DNA from: Actinomycetales bacterium
GTDB lineage: Bacteria > Actinomycetota > Actinomycetes > Actinomycetales > Dermatophilaceae
DNA: 64,000 nucleotides
Assembly: GCA_016715285.1 (NCBI GenBank)
Contig: JADKAO010000007.1
Coordinates: forward strand, 1 to 64,000
Direction: 5' to 3'
Below, one piece after another: positions 36,351 to 45,681 of the stretch (position 1 is its first letter; every line of letters begins with the position of its first letter). The notes beneath the pieces were generated by a model. That model saw only the letters and a list, made by a program, of their open reading frames with translations. It did no database searches and had not been told where the DNA came from. Position numbers and translations under genes: made by a program.

Positions 36351-39018
36351 ATGGGCTGGAATACCGCACCACAGCCGGCGACGACGGTGGACGTCCTGGA
36401 GCATTGGGCAGCGCGCGCGCAAGCTCTTCTATCGCGCTTGAGGGAGATCGACCAGGCTGAAGTGGCGGCGGTCAAAGTGTTGAAGCGGCGTATCTTGGCG
36501 ATTCCTGACGCCGCTCCGGGCTGGATGGTGTTGCCGCTCCGCACTGGCGACGAGCACGTTTTAGAGGGCATCGCATTACGCGGTCAGTTGCCACCATTAA
36601 ACCCGGCAGAGCTGAGAGCGATCTCAGAACTAGCAAGTGAAGTGCCTAACGCCCTCCAGTACATCAAAATGGTATACGGCAGGAATTCTGTGTTTGCAGG
36701 ACACCCCCAGCAACAGCGCGCCGCGGTCCTGTTGGGTTATCTCGATAAGTGGCGTGAGTACGGTCATTTCATCGGCGTCAGCGATTTGATGGCGCGCTTT
36801 GAGTCGGTGCTCTGGCATGCGATTGACCGCCCTCTACTCAAGGATGCCCTTTATGGGCCAGCTCGACTCGCGGACCGCTTAGGCATCAGCCAATGCCACC
36901 CGATGCATCTAGATATCGCGGCTGTGTCCGATCTTGGGCAGGCAAGCTGGATCATCCGGAATACGCTCCAGATCCCCGCGGAAACTCACGAAGAAGGAGT
37001 TCTTTTAGCTGGCGAACGCGTTAAAGACGAGAGCGTCCGCTCAGTCATGGCGCAACTCCCGCTGGTCCGTTTACGGGATGCCACGCGGGAGCGATTGATC
37101 GTCCGCCCACTCGAGGATGCCGGCATTAACACCGTCCAGGCACTTCTTGACGCAGGCTCTGCGATCGCTCGACTTCCGGGGATCGGTCCGGTAATGGCAC
37201 GCAGAATGCTTGGCGCGGCCCACGCCCTCCGCCAGACGCTGAGCGAAGAGTCTCCGGTGCGGATCGACATCGGGGCACCCCGGTCAAACACGACGACCGA
37301 GTTGCTGCGGGCGCTTTGGCGCTGGGACGTAGCGCGTCGCGCACGGATCACCACCGACGACATCACTGCAATGGAGCGCTTCGCGGCTCTCGTGCCGACG
37401 CTCCGCGAACCCACGGTCAAACACCTCATTGTGTGGGGAGCGGGGTCCAAAGCGTCTGATTTCATGCGAGATCCGGTCACTGGTCGACCGTGCTGGCGCT
37501 CTCTCTATAAGCCAGCGCGCGGCCGAAGAGGGTGACCCGTGGGAGGACTTTCTGGCGCGCCCGGCCGATTACTTCGCCCTCCTAGAGGAGGTGGGACTCG
37601 CGAAGGCCGACGAGGGGAAGGCGCACGGAGACCTACCGGCGGAGATTGTCGAGGCTGTTCGCGCACAGGAACTCGACACGTCACATCTGCGGGTTGGCTT
37701 GCGCGGCTATCAGGGGTTTGGCGCCAGATTCGCGCTGGTGCAACGCAAGGCGATCATCGGCGACGAGATGGGCCTGGGCAAGACTGTCGAGGCGCTGGCC
37801 ATGCTCGCTCACCTTCGCGCTAAAGGATCCCACCACGCCCTTGTCGTGTGCCCCGCGTCGGTCGTCACGAACTGGGTGCGTGAAGTGCGGTCGAAATCAG
37901 AGCTCCTGGCGTTCCGGCTCCATGGGCAAGGGCGCGAAATCAGGACGCACCTGGCTGCGCTCTGGGGGCGTGGGCGTCACGACGTTCGACTCACTCGGAT
38001 GGTTTGAGACCTACCTCGATCAGCTCTCAGACCTAGGAGCACTCGTGGTTGATGAGGCTCACTACATCAAGAACCCGGATGCACAACGGACAATGCGGAC
38101 CATCGAGCTCATTCGCCGGACCGATCGGGCGATCCTGCTCACCGGGACACCGATGGAGAACCGGCTGGATGAGTTCGTGCGGCTCGTGAGCTATCTGCGG
38201 CCCGATCTAGTGGTCGAAGCGCAAGAAGTGTCGGCCGTGCGATTCCGGCGTCAGGTGGCACCGGCATACCTGCGTCGTAACCAAGAAGACGTGCTGACGG
38301 AGCTGCCCGAGTTGGTCGAGACCGACGACTGGCTGACAATGAGCGCCTCGGACATGCGGGCTTACCGCGCCGCGGTGAGCGAAGGCAACTTCGCCAAGAT
38401 GCGATACGCGGCGATGGTGTCTGGTGCGAAGTCAGCCAAGGTTGAACGGCTGCTCAGAAGTCGTCGAAGAGGCCGAGGAAAACGGTCGCCCGCGTTGTTG
38501 TGTTCTCGCACTTCCGCACGGTCCTCGAAGAGTTAGCTGACCACATCCCCGGGCAGGTATTTGGGCCGCTGACCGGGTCCACCCCCGCGCCAAAGCGACA
38601 ATCGCTCGTTGATAGCTTCTCTGCTGCTCGGCACGGGGCCGTCCTGCTGTCGCAGATCGTCGCTGGGGGCGTCGGGCTCAACATTCAAGCTGCCTCGGTT
38701 GTGGTGATCTGCGAGCCGCAACTCAAACCCACCACGGAATGGCAAGCCATCGCCCGAGCCCATCGGATGGGCCAACTTCACTCCGTGCAGGTACATCGAC
38801 TTCTCTCAGAAGACAGCGTCGACCAGCGCGTCGTCGAGATCCTGGCGCACAAGAAGGAGCTGTTTGACGAGTTCGCTCGGGTGAGCGACACAGCCCACGC
38901 TGCCCCCGAGGCATTCGATGTCACCGAGAGTGAGTTGGCTCGCCAGATCATGGCCGAGGAACGCCGCCGGCTGCTGGGCGGACTGACCACCCTGCCAGCC
39001 GAAGAACAGGACGCATAG
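36351..39018 (+). pseudogene. SNF2 helicase with N-terminal HhH region, about four frameshifts
   Basis: ATG 36351 follows GGAAGG. The first 380 codons encode an unfamiliar domain with a helix-hairpin-helix (AIARLPGIGPVMARRML). The frame then moves near 37440-37500, at a G5 run (37964-37968), near 38456 and near 38487; each step fits one extra base, and removing four restores 887 residues. Motifs across the pieces: GDEMGLGKTVEAL, LVVCPASVVTNWV, VVDEAHYIKNP, LTGTPMENRLDE, QIVAGGVGLNIQ and EWQAIARAHRMGQ. This is a RapA/SNF2-type DNA translocase. Divergent from the helicase operon (86 bases between starts at 36207 and 36294) and followed by an HNH nuclease, so possibly a second small defence unit. 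Confidence 0.8.
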
Positions 39019-39166
39019 AGCTAGAGCCTTGCCGCGGCACTGCTCACCGACAGAACTGCTGGCATTGGTCTTGAGGGCACCCGCCTTTGGCCCAAATCCC
39101 GGGACCATTGCTAGCGGTTCTGTTGAGAGGATGGCTTGCCAGAGACGTCGATGCCAAGCTGAGCTC

Positions 39167-40075
39167 ATGTGGCCCCCCGACCGCGAGCTGCGATTGCGCA
39201 ACGCCGCGATGGCGTGGTTGGCCGCACGTACTCACGACGGAACGCTCGCTCTCAGCTCGCAGGAGATCCGAGAGTTCACGTTTGAGGGCGAGAAGTTCGC
39301 CCTCATGGACCCGCAGCGCGGCATACGGAAGCCCGCAGGGTTCAGCGCGGCACTGTCCATCCGGACCGTGTGGCGCCCCAGCGACGCTGAGCGTCCCTAC
39401 GACGATGCCATCGGTGACGATGGGCTCGTCCGGTATAAGTGGCGCGGGGATGACCCCAGCCACGCTGAGAACCGGGCACTTCGAGCCGCAATGGTCGGCG
39501 GGCAGCCGCTCGTATGGTTCTGGGGGACAGGGGTCGCGCAATATCAGGCGATTTTCCCCGTCTACCTCGTGGGCGAGGAGCCGGCCCAACAGCAGTTCGC
39601 TGTGGCCGTGGACGGGCTGCAACACCTCCGGCCGACCGACTCCCCAGTTGAGGAAGTGCTCCGCCGGTACTTGCGTGCCGAGACCGTGCGTCGGCTGCAT
39701 CAACCCGTCTTCCGCAGCATGATCATGCGTGCCTACGAGATGAGTTGCGCCGTGTGTGCCCTGCGGCACAGTGAGTTGCTCGACGCCGCGCACATCGTCG
39801 AAGACCGTCACGAGCTTGGAGTCGCCGCGGTGCGAAATGGGTTGGCGCTGTGCAAGATTCACCACGCGGCATACGACTCGCGGATCTTGGGAGTGTCACC
39901 CGACCTCGTCGTGCAGATCCGCGCTGACATCCTGGACGAAACCGATGGCCCGCTCCTCGAACACGGGTTGAAACGGCTCCATGGGCTGAAGCTACGCACG
40001 GTGCCGCAACGGAAGGTCGAACGGCCTGACCCAGAGCTCTTGGCTCTTCGGTTCGAGCGCTTCCGGGCCAGCTGA
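39167..40075 (+). CDS. HNH endonuclease
   Basis: 302 residues from ATG 39167, the start typical for relatives (RLRLRNAAMAWLA). The N-terminal half has the PUA-like pattern KFALMDPQRGIRKP, VRYKWRGDDPSHAENRALR and QAIFPVYLVGEEP seen in a widespread actinobacterial HNH family that may read modified DNA. The C-terminal nuclease is complete: CAVC, DAAHIVED, NGLALCKIHHAAYD. Intact, unlike the SNF2 gene before it. I infer a restriction-type nuclease, perhaps partnered with that helicase; the substrate is unknown. 148 bases with no feature separate it from the SNF2 gene. Confidence 0.82.
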   Translation: MWPPDRELRLRNAAMAWLAARTHDGTLALSSQEIREFTFEGEKFALMDPQRGIRKPAGFSAALSIRTVWRPSDAERPYDDAIGDDGLVRYKWRGDDPSHAENRALRAAMVGGQPLVWFWGTGVAQYQAIFPVYLVGEEPAQQQFAVAVDGLQHLRPTDSPVEEVLRRYLRAETVRRLHQPVFRSMIMRAYEMSCAVCALRHSELLDAAHIVEDRHELGVAAVRNGLALCKIHHAAYDSRILGVSPDLVVQIRADILDETDGPLLEHGLKRLHGLKLRTVPQRKVERPDPELLALRFERFRAS

Positions 40076-40094
40076 GCGACCGAGTGCGGTGGCG

Positions 40095-40643
40095 CTAGCG
40101 CCAGACGTAGCTGACGTACCAGCGCAGCGCGTCGATCGCATAGTCGGCCAGATCGGGGTGCCGCGAGCGGATGCCGTCCGCGGCCGCATCCGCGGCAGCC
40201 GAGAGCCCGTGGGACCAATCCACCGGCGCGGCCTCAATCTCTCGCACCAACGCCTGCACCCGCGTCAGTACCTCCGGACCGAACTCAGCGAGGACCTCGT
40301 CAGGGTGCAGACGGGGGAAAGGCGAGGTTCCTTTGCCGACGAACTGCCTCACGGCATCGCTGAGCGGCACGTACTCCCACCACAGATGCCGGCGCACCAC
40401 GTATTCGATGGCCGTGGGCTCGTCGGCAAACCACCGCTCCTCGCGTCGGCCGCGTTCGCTGTAGTAGACCTGCACCCGGTCGCCACAGTCCTCGATGACG
40501 ACACAGCCTTCGGGGTTGATCGCCTGGTCTGGTCCCGGATAGAAGAGGACACAGAACTCGCGGGACGACCGCGTGACTTCGTGACGCAGTCGATCACGGC
40601 TCCACGGGCCGCCAGTGCTCTCGTGGCTCACTGGTCTTGCCAC
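40095..40643 (-). CDS. Hypothetical protein, GPW(S/T)RDRL family, long form
   Basis: 182 residues, no signal or membrane segment. The first 100 residues match the downstream-strand neighbour at 40628: GGPWSRDRLRHEV, then YPGPDQAINPEGCVVIEDCG, a strand pair with YYSERG, and ADEPTAIEYVVRRHLWWE. The last 80 residues are a separate helical part (EVLTRVQALVREIEAAPVDWSHG). Position next to polymorphic toxin genes and the duplicated N-terminal domain suggest an immunity protein; this is inference. Overlaps the short paralogue by 16 bases. Confidence 0.6.
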   Translation of the reverse strand: MARPVSHESTGGPWSRDRLRHEVTRSSREFCVLFYPGPDQAINPEGCVVIEDCGDRVQVYYSERGRREERWFADEPTAIEYVVRRHLWWEYVPLSDAVRQFVGKGTSPFPRLHPDEVLAEFGPEVLTRVQALVREIEAAPVDWSHGLSAAADAAADGIRSRHPDLADYAIDALRWYVSYVWR

Positions 40644-40897
40644 CAGACATAACGCCGGATGACGTGTTCGAGCGCAGCCTCTTCGTCAGCGAAGAACACC
40701 TCTTCCTGGGGGCCTCGGTCGATGACGACCACCCTCACCCGACCAGCTTCCTGAACGATGACGACGCAGCCCTCTGGATCGATATCCTGGCGGGGTCCGG
40801 GGATGAACAAGAAAGGGGAGTCGCTGCGTCCAACAGCAGCCAACTCAGCGCGCAACCGGTCTCTCGTCCACGGCCCTGCGATCGGCTCGCTGCTCAT
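40628..40897 (-). CDS. Hypothetical protein, GPW(S/T)RDRL family, short form
   Basis: 89 residues equal to the first domain of the 182-residue neighbour: AGPWTRDRLRAELAAVG, IPGPRQDIDPEGCVVIV, VVIDRGPQEEVFFADEEAALEHVIRRYVWW. Tandem duplication of one domain is seen directly. It starts one base before the end of the next upstream gene (40899), so the three form an operon read leftwards. Candidate immunity protein for a neighbouring toxin; not proven. Confidence 0.6.
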   Translation of the reverse strand: MSSEPIAGPWTRDRLRAELAAVGRSDSPFLFIPGPRQDIDPEGCVVIVQEAGRVRVVVIDRGPQEEVFFADEEAALEHVIRRYVWWQDQ

Positions 40898-40898
40898 C

Positions 40899-41732
40899 TC
40901 AACTTAGCCGCAACTCGACGCCCGAAACGTCGCTGATTTCCGAGCGCGGGGCGATGACCTGCCAGACCCCCGGGCTGACTTCGATCACACCCAGGGCGGT
41001 CGCCTGGGCGCGATCGGGGTCCGGCAAGAGCAGGCGGACCCGATCGCCGTCGCTGTCCAACACTCGCACGGGCTGCCCGCGCCATTGCGCGGTCAGCTCC
41101 AGCTCGAAGACCTCGTCCACCTCACTGCGCGGGACCACGGCCTGCCACACGCCAGGGCGAGCCTCCTGCATCCCCGGGTGCGGCGCGCGCGACAGCAGCT
41201 CGAGCCCACCCTCGGCGAACGCCGCAATGAACTCGCCACCGCGCCACCTGGCCCGAGGTCCAAATAAACCGGTGGGCGGCAGATACCCCTGCGCGCCCTC
41301 CCACCCGCGCGCCAGTCCCCGGTATGCCGCCTCCCCGAAGGGCTGGCTCCCACCGGGTTCAAGTCGCCAGACCACTGCTCCGATGGGCACACGCGTGAGT
41401 TCCAACCACCATACGGGGACGATGTCGTGGGTCACTTTGAGGAAACCCATGGGGAAGCTAGGGCTCACCGGTCCGCGTCGTTGCGTCGGGTTGACAAGAC
41501 GCATCAGCGGCACTTTGGGGAACACCAAGAGGTATGCCGTGCCGCCCGGCCCGGTGAACTCCGGCAACTCGGTCGCGTTAAAGGCGTCACGCACCTGATC
41601 AGGGTCGGTAATCGCCTGCAGCGGCGCGAAGTCAGCCACATGTCCAACCAGCGTCGTCGAACTTTCGGCGCCCACGGCGCTCGCGTGAGACATCGTCATC
41701 AACGTTGCGAGGAACGTCGTGGGCTGGGTCAT
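40899..41732 (-). CDS. Hypothetical protein with duplicated C-terminal motif
   Basis: 277 residues from ATG 41732, which overlaps the stop of the fragment upstream. The last 110 residues contain a repeat: RPGVWQAVVPRSEVDEVFELEL and SPGVWQVIAPRSEISDVSGVELRL, linked by a WRGQPVRVLDSDGDRVRLLLP strand-rich piece. The N-terminal part (TDPDQVRDAFNATELP, PVWWLELTRVPIGAVVWRLEP) is globular without signal peptide. No family recognised. It belongs to the toxin-immunity cluster by position, and the repeated two-strand unit may be a recognition module. Confidence 0.55.
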   Translation of the reverse strand: MTQPTTFLATLMTMSHASAVGAESSTTLVGHVADFAPLQAITDPDQVRDAFNATELPEFTGPGGTAYLLVFPKVPLMRLVNPTQRRGPVSPSFPMGFLKVTHDIVPVWWLELTRVPIGAVVWRLEPGGSQPFGEAAYRGLARGWEGAQGYLPPTGLFGPRARWRGGEFIAAFAEGGLELLSRAPHPGMQEARPGVWQAVVPRSEVDEVFELELTAQWRGQPVRVLDSDGDRVRLLLPDPDRAQATALGVIEVSPGVWQVIAPRSEISDVSGVELRLS

Positions 41733-42175
41733 CCGGGCCATCCATTCGCTGTCATCGTGAGTGCACTATCGCGTTCGCGCGTCCACGGTCCGCCCTCGCC
41801 GTACAGCTTCATACGTCGACCACCTTCAGATACCCGTGCTTGACGTACCACGCGGGCGTTGGACGCGACGTCGACGGCGTGGACGGCCTGGCTGACGCGG
41901 TGGTTCTTTCCGAGGTATGCCGTGATGGCGTCGCCAGGACTTGAGGGGATCGACGTGGTCGAGGACCCAGCCGATGCCCCAGGCGATGAGTGACCCGACG
42001 GAGTCGATGGCGGTGGCGATGCCGTCCATGACAGTGGCGACACCGTTGAGGGCGGCGTCGACCCAGTTGCCCTCGCGATGGCTGTGGACAGGCCGACGAG
42101 GTCATCGATGAGGCCGGTGCCCGACGTGGCCGTGGCGGTATCGACTGGTCCAGCGACCACGGGATTGGCGCTCAT
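41729..42175 (-). pseudogene. Truncated, frameshifted copy of the polymorphic toxin N terminus
   Basis: Begins SANPVVAGPVDTATA, then GLIDDLVGLSTAIA as in the intact copy at 43780. One base is lost at the following codon; in the other frame the match continues (MDGIATAIDSVGSLIAWGIGWVLDHVDPLKSW). About 40 codons are then missing relative to the intact copy, and the match resumes with GDAITAYLGKNHRVSQAVHAVDVA. The end (GEGGPWTRERD) is the first few codons of a third GPWTRDRL-family gene. It is thus a fusion of a toxin remnant and an immunity-like remnant. Confidence 0.75.
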
Positions 42176-42288
42176 CTACTTAGCCCTGCCGGCTTGCGCA
42201 GCAACGACGGACGCCAGCCGCCGTCCCCAGCCGTTTCGCGTGTCACAACACCTCACAAGGGATTGCTTGCAGAGTTTCGTATCTACGA

Positions 42289-43780
42289 TTAGCTGGCGAT
42301 ATACCCGTTGTCGGGCCACTCTCTCAAGTGCCGGTATCGTCGGCAAATTCCCCTCGCGGTCGCTTCAAAGCCGAAGGTCCGCAACCCGGACATCGGTTCG
42401 GCTGTCAATAGGGTTTTGTCGAACACCAAGATATCATCCGGTTGCTCCCGGTCCTTCCCGAAGGAATAAGTGACTTCTTCTGCGGTCTCTTGCAGTTTAG
42501 CGAAGAAGCTCGAAATTGCCATCATTGCTCCGCTCTTGCGATTATCTCTTGCCAGTTGAACAATGTGTTTGCTTGTTCGTGGGCAGTCCCATATGTCATG
42601 GTAGAGTCTGGCTCCCATCAGCCGACTCTCCAAGATTTCGTGTTCGAGAAGAACGATATCTGACTCGACCGGTCGACCAGCCCTGAGGCGGTCCCACGCT
42701 TCAGCAATGTTCGCGTCGACATCGAAGCGACTCTGGTACGTGCCACCGGCGTAGTCGGACAGCGGATGCTCATTCGCAAGAAGGTGATCAAAGATATTGT
42801 TGATGTCGTCCTTTGTAAAGGCCGTTCCATCAGCCTTCTTCAAGTGCTCCAGACCGCCCAGGATCTCGGTAACACGTCGATCACTGGTGCGGAACTCTTC
42901 ATATCGTGCCTCCGCCCACTCATCCTCAGCAGCGTAGCCGCGACCTCGCGGACGCGATATCGCTCCCGACTGGTGGTCTCGGGCAACGGGCGGCGCGTCC
43001 TCGGCAAGTCCGGTGCGTGCGGCCCCCCGCCGCCGCGACTGAGTTGGCTGAGCGCGCGTTTGAGGTCGGTGAGGCGTTGTCGAGTTTGGTCAGGAGGTTG
43101 TCGAGTTTGCCGACAGAGCGCACCAGGCCGGTGACTTTGGCGCTGATCTTTGCTGACAGCGCGGCCGCCTTTTCAGACACCACCGCGATCGCGTAAGGGA
43201 TCCCGACCCCGGTCGCGGCCCACGCCAGCGCCGAGGCGCATGACCCGATGACTTGAGAAATCGTGTCCCGCACCACGTCGTGGACGACCTGCACCAGCGT
43301 CGACACCAACGTCAGTCCGCCGGATACAGCGGACGCGGCGACGCCCACGGCGTGAGTCGCCTTTGCGACCCGATCACCCTTATGCCGGTATGCCGTGACC
43401 GCGTCACCCCACATGCCGGACAGGTCGCCGTTGATCCGGTGAGCCAAGAACTGCGACTCCTCTTGCAGCCGAGTCGCGACATTGCTCCAGGTCTGGGCAA
43501 AGCCGATAATCGCGCCAGCATTGCCGGTCAGGTCGTTGAGCCAACTCTTGAGCGGATTGATGTGGTCGAGCACCCATCCGATGCCCCACGCGATCAACGA
43601 CCCGAGCGGGTCGATCGCGGTTGCGATCCCGTCCATGAGGGTTGCGACACCTGGGAGCGCCGCGTCGACCCAGTTGCCTTCGCGGATGGCCGTGCTCAGA
43701 CCAACAATGTCATCAACCAGCGGACTCGATCGCCACAGGCCACCGTCCACGGGCGCACGAGCGACGGCATACCCGACCAA
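42289..43780 (-). pseudogene. Polymorphic toxin, frameshifted at a C6/G6 run
   Basis: TTG 43780. Residues 1-240 are the delivery part: VDDIVGLSTAIREGNWVDA, GSLIAWGIGWVLDHINPLKSW, a WxG-like helix SGMWGDAVTAYR, then small hydrophobic helices (VSGGLTLVSTLVQVV, ALAWAATGVGIPYAIAVV), as in actinobacterial toxins exported by ESX/type VII-like routes. The frame breaks at six C (43023-43028); removing one gives 496 residues. The C-terminal domain includes IFDHLLANEHPLSDYAGG, RFDVDANIAEAWDRLRAG and DIVLLEHEILESRLM, with conserved His/Glu, a likely toxin tip of unnamed activity. The frameshift may be real, phase variable, or an assembly error. Start is 12 bases from gatC. Confidence 0.68.
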
Positions 43781-43792
43781 TAGACTGGCAAC

Positions 43793-44089
43793 ATGTCAAC
43801 TCTGTCGCGCGACGATGTCGCTCATCTGGCCTCGTTGGCGCGGATCGCTCTCAGTGATGCCGAGTTGGACCGGATGTGCGGCGAACTTGACGTCATCCTC
43901 GACGCGGTGGCGACAGTGCAACAGGCGCCCACGGAGGGTGTCGAACCCATGAGTCACCCCATGCCGTTGACCAACGTGACCCGGCCCGACGAGGTCAAAC
44001 CTAGCCTCACCGCAGGCGAGGCGCTGTCCGGCGCCCCTGAGGCAGAGTCTGACCGGTTCTCAGTGCCGCGGATCCTCGACGAGGACTGA
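43793..44089 (+). CDS. gatC: Asp-tRNA(Asn)/Glu-tRNA(Gln) amidotransferase subunit GatC
   Basis: 98 residues. Small linker subunit that stabilises GatA against GatB. It begins with LSRDDVAHLASLARIALSD and has the late conserved stretch around TRPDEVKPSL and DRFSVPRIL. It is first in gatC-gatA-gatB. Its upstream DNA is the toxin gene start on the other strand, only 12 bases away, so its promoter must lie within foreign DNA or overlap it. Confidence 0.95.
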   Translation: MSTLSRDDVAHLASLARIALSDAELDRMCGELDVILDAVATVQQAPTEGVEPMSHPMPLTNVTRPDEVKPSLTAGEALSGAPEAESDRFSVPRILDED

Positions 44090-44149
44090 CACCGCAGTCA
44101 CCCTCACAACCTTCTCGCCAGCTTGCCCGCCCGAACCGAAAGCCGCATC

Positions 44150-45679
44150 GTGAACCACGACATCACCCGCGCGAGTGCCGCAGAGCTCGCCGATGCCCTC
44201 GGCCGCAAGGAAATCAGTGCGGTCGAGGTCACCCAGGCGCATCTGGACCGCATCGCCGCGGTCGATGGGGCGGTGCACTCCTACCTCCACGTTGACGCCC
44301 ACGGCGCACTTGAAGCGGCCCGCGAAGTCGACGACCGGCGCGCTGCCGGTGACGACGAACTCCATGTCATGGCTGGCGTGCCGATCGCGGTCAAAGACGT
44401 CATGACGACCAAGGGGCTGCCCACCACGTGCGGCAGCCGCATCCTTGAGGGCTGGATCCCGCCCTACGACGCCACCCTCGTCACCAAGCTCCGCGCAGCC
44501 GGCATGCCGATTCTCGGCAAGACCAACATGGATGAGTTCGCGATGGGCTCTTCCACCGAGCACTCGGCATACGGGCCGAGCCGCAACCCGTGGGACCTTG
44601 ACCGCATACCGGGCGGCTCCGGCGGCGGATCGTCCTCGGTCATCGCCTCCTTCCAAGCGCCCCTGGCGATCGGCACCGACACCGGCGGCTCGATCCGCCA
44701 GCCCGCCGCCGTCACCGGCACGGTCGGCACCAAACCCACCTACGGCGGCGTGTCGCGCTACGGGCTCGTCGCGCTCGCAAGCAGCCTCGACCAGGCCGGA
44801 CCATGCGCGCGCACCGTGCTGGACACCGCGCTCCTGCATGCGGTCATCGGCGGCTATGACCCCCGCGACTCGACCTCGATCCACGCGCCCGTGCCCCAAG
44901 TGGTCCGGGCAGCGCAGCGAGCCGACGTCTCGGGGATGCGGATCGGCGTCGTCAAGCAACTCACAGGCGAGGGCTATCAGGCCGGCGTCCAGCAGCGATT
45001 CGACGAGGCGGTTGCGCTCCTGGTCGACGCGGGTGCCCAAGTCGTCGAAGTCGACTGCCCCAACTTCCAGTACGCCCTCGCGGCCTACTACCTCATCCTC
45101 CCGAGTGAGGCGTCGTCCAACCTCGCCAAGTTCGACGCGATGCGGTACGGCCTGCGGGTCGGGCCGGACGGCATACCGGACCCGAGCGCCGAGCAAGTGA
45201 TGGCTGCCAGCCGCGATGCCGGCTTCGGTGACGAGGTGAAGCGCCGCATCATCCTCGGCACCTACGCCCTGTCCTCTGGCTACTACGACGCCTACTACGG
45301 CCAAGCGCAAAAGGTTCGCCGCCTCATCGCGCAAGACTTCGACCGCGCCTTTGCGCAAGCCGACGTCCTGGTCTCGCCCACGGCGCCCACCACCGCCTTC
45401 CGCGTCGGCGAGAAGCTTGATGACGTCATGGCGATGTATCTCAACGACGTGGCCACCATCCCAGCCAACCTTGCCGGCATACCCGGCATGTCCGTCCCCA
45501 GCGGGCTCGCACCCGAAGACGGTCTCCCCACAGGTTTGCAGATCCTCGCACCTGCCATGGCTGACGACCGCCTGTATGCCGTCGGCGCGGCTCTCGAGCG
45601 CGCCCTCCACGCCAAGTGGGGCGGCCCACTTCTGGCCAATGCTCCCGAATTGCCTACGGCCGCAACGAAGGAGGCCTGA
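44150..45679 (+). CDS. gatA: Asp-tRNA(Asn)/Glu-tRNA(Gln) amidotransferase subunit GatA
   Basis: 509 residues. Glutaminase subunit releasing ammonia for transamidation of Glu-tRNA(Gln). Amidase-signature catalytic triad: Lys82 in PIAVKDVMTT, cis-Ser in IPGGSGGGSSS, and nucleophile Ser181 in TDTGGSIRQPAA. GTG 44150 (NHDITRASAAELADAL) agrees with the family N terminus; TTG 44123 would add nine residues. No strong ribosome-binding site is visible. gatB starts 2 bases after the stop. Confidence 0.95.
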   Translation: MNHDITRASAAELADALGRKEISAVEVTQAHLDRIAAVDGAVHSYLHVDAHGALEAAREVDDRRAAGDDELHVMAGVPIAVKDVMTTKGLPTTCGSRILEGWIPPYDATLVTKLRAAGMPILGKTNMDEFAMGSSTEHSAYGPSRNPWDLDRIPGGSGGGSSSVIASFQAPLAIGTDTGGSIRQPAAVTGTVGTKPTYGGVSRYGLVALASSLDQAGPCARTVLDTALLHAVIGGYDPRDSTSIHAPVPQVVRAAQRADVSGMRIGVVKQLTGEGYQAGVQQRFDEAVALLVDAGAQVVEVDCPNFQYALAAYYLILPSEASSNLAKFDAMRYGLRVGPDGIPDPSAEQVMAASRDAGFGDEVKRRIILGTYALSSGYYDAYYGQAQKVRRLIAQDFDRAFAQADVLVSPTAPTTAFRVGEKLDDVMAMYLNDVATIPANLAGIPGMSVPSGLAPEDGLPTGLQILAPAMADDRLYAVGAALERALHAKWGGPLLANAPELPTAATKEA

Positions 45680-45681
45680 CC

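Larger units (their letters stand above)
26324..43780. other. Accessory (defence/toxin) island between ligA and gatC
   Basis: The conserved order ligA then gatC-gatA-gatB is interrupted by about 17.5 kb holding a helicase-methylase-ATPase operon, a SNF2 helicase and HNH nuclease, immunity-like paralogues and polymorphic toxin genes. None is a housekeeping function. I saw no integrase, transposase or clear flanking attachment repeat, so the means of entry is unknown. About ten single-base indels lie here; I noticed none in the conserved genes on either side. Confidence 0.75.

Noticed and set aside
26324..43780. Island as an integrated prophage or transposon
   Set aside because: No integrase, transposase, phage structural gene, terminal inverted repeat or tRNA attachment site was found.
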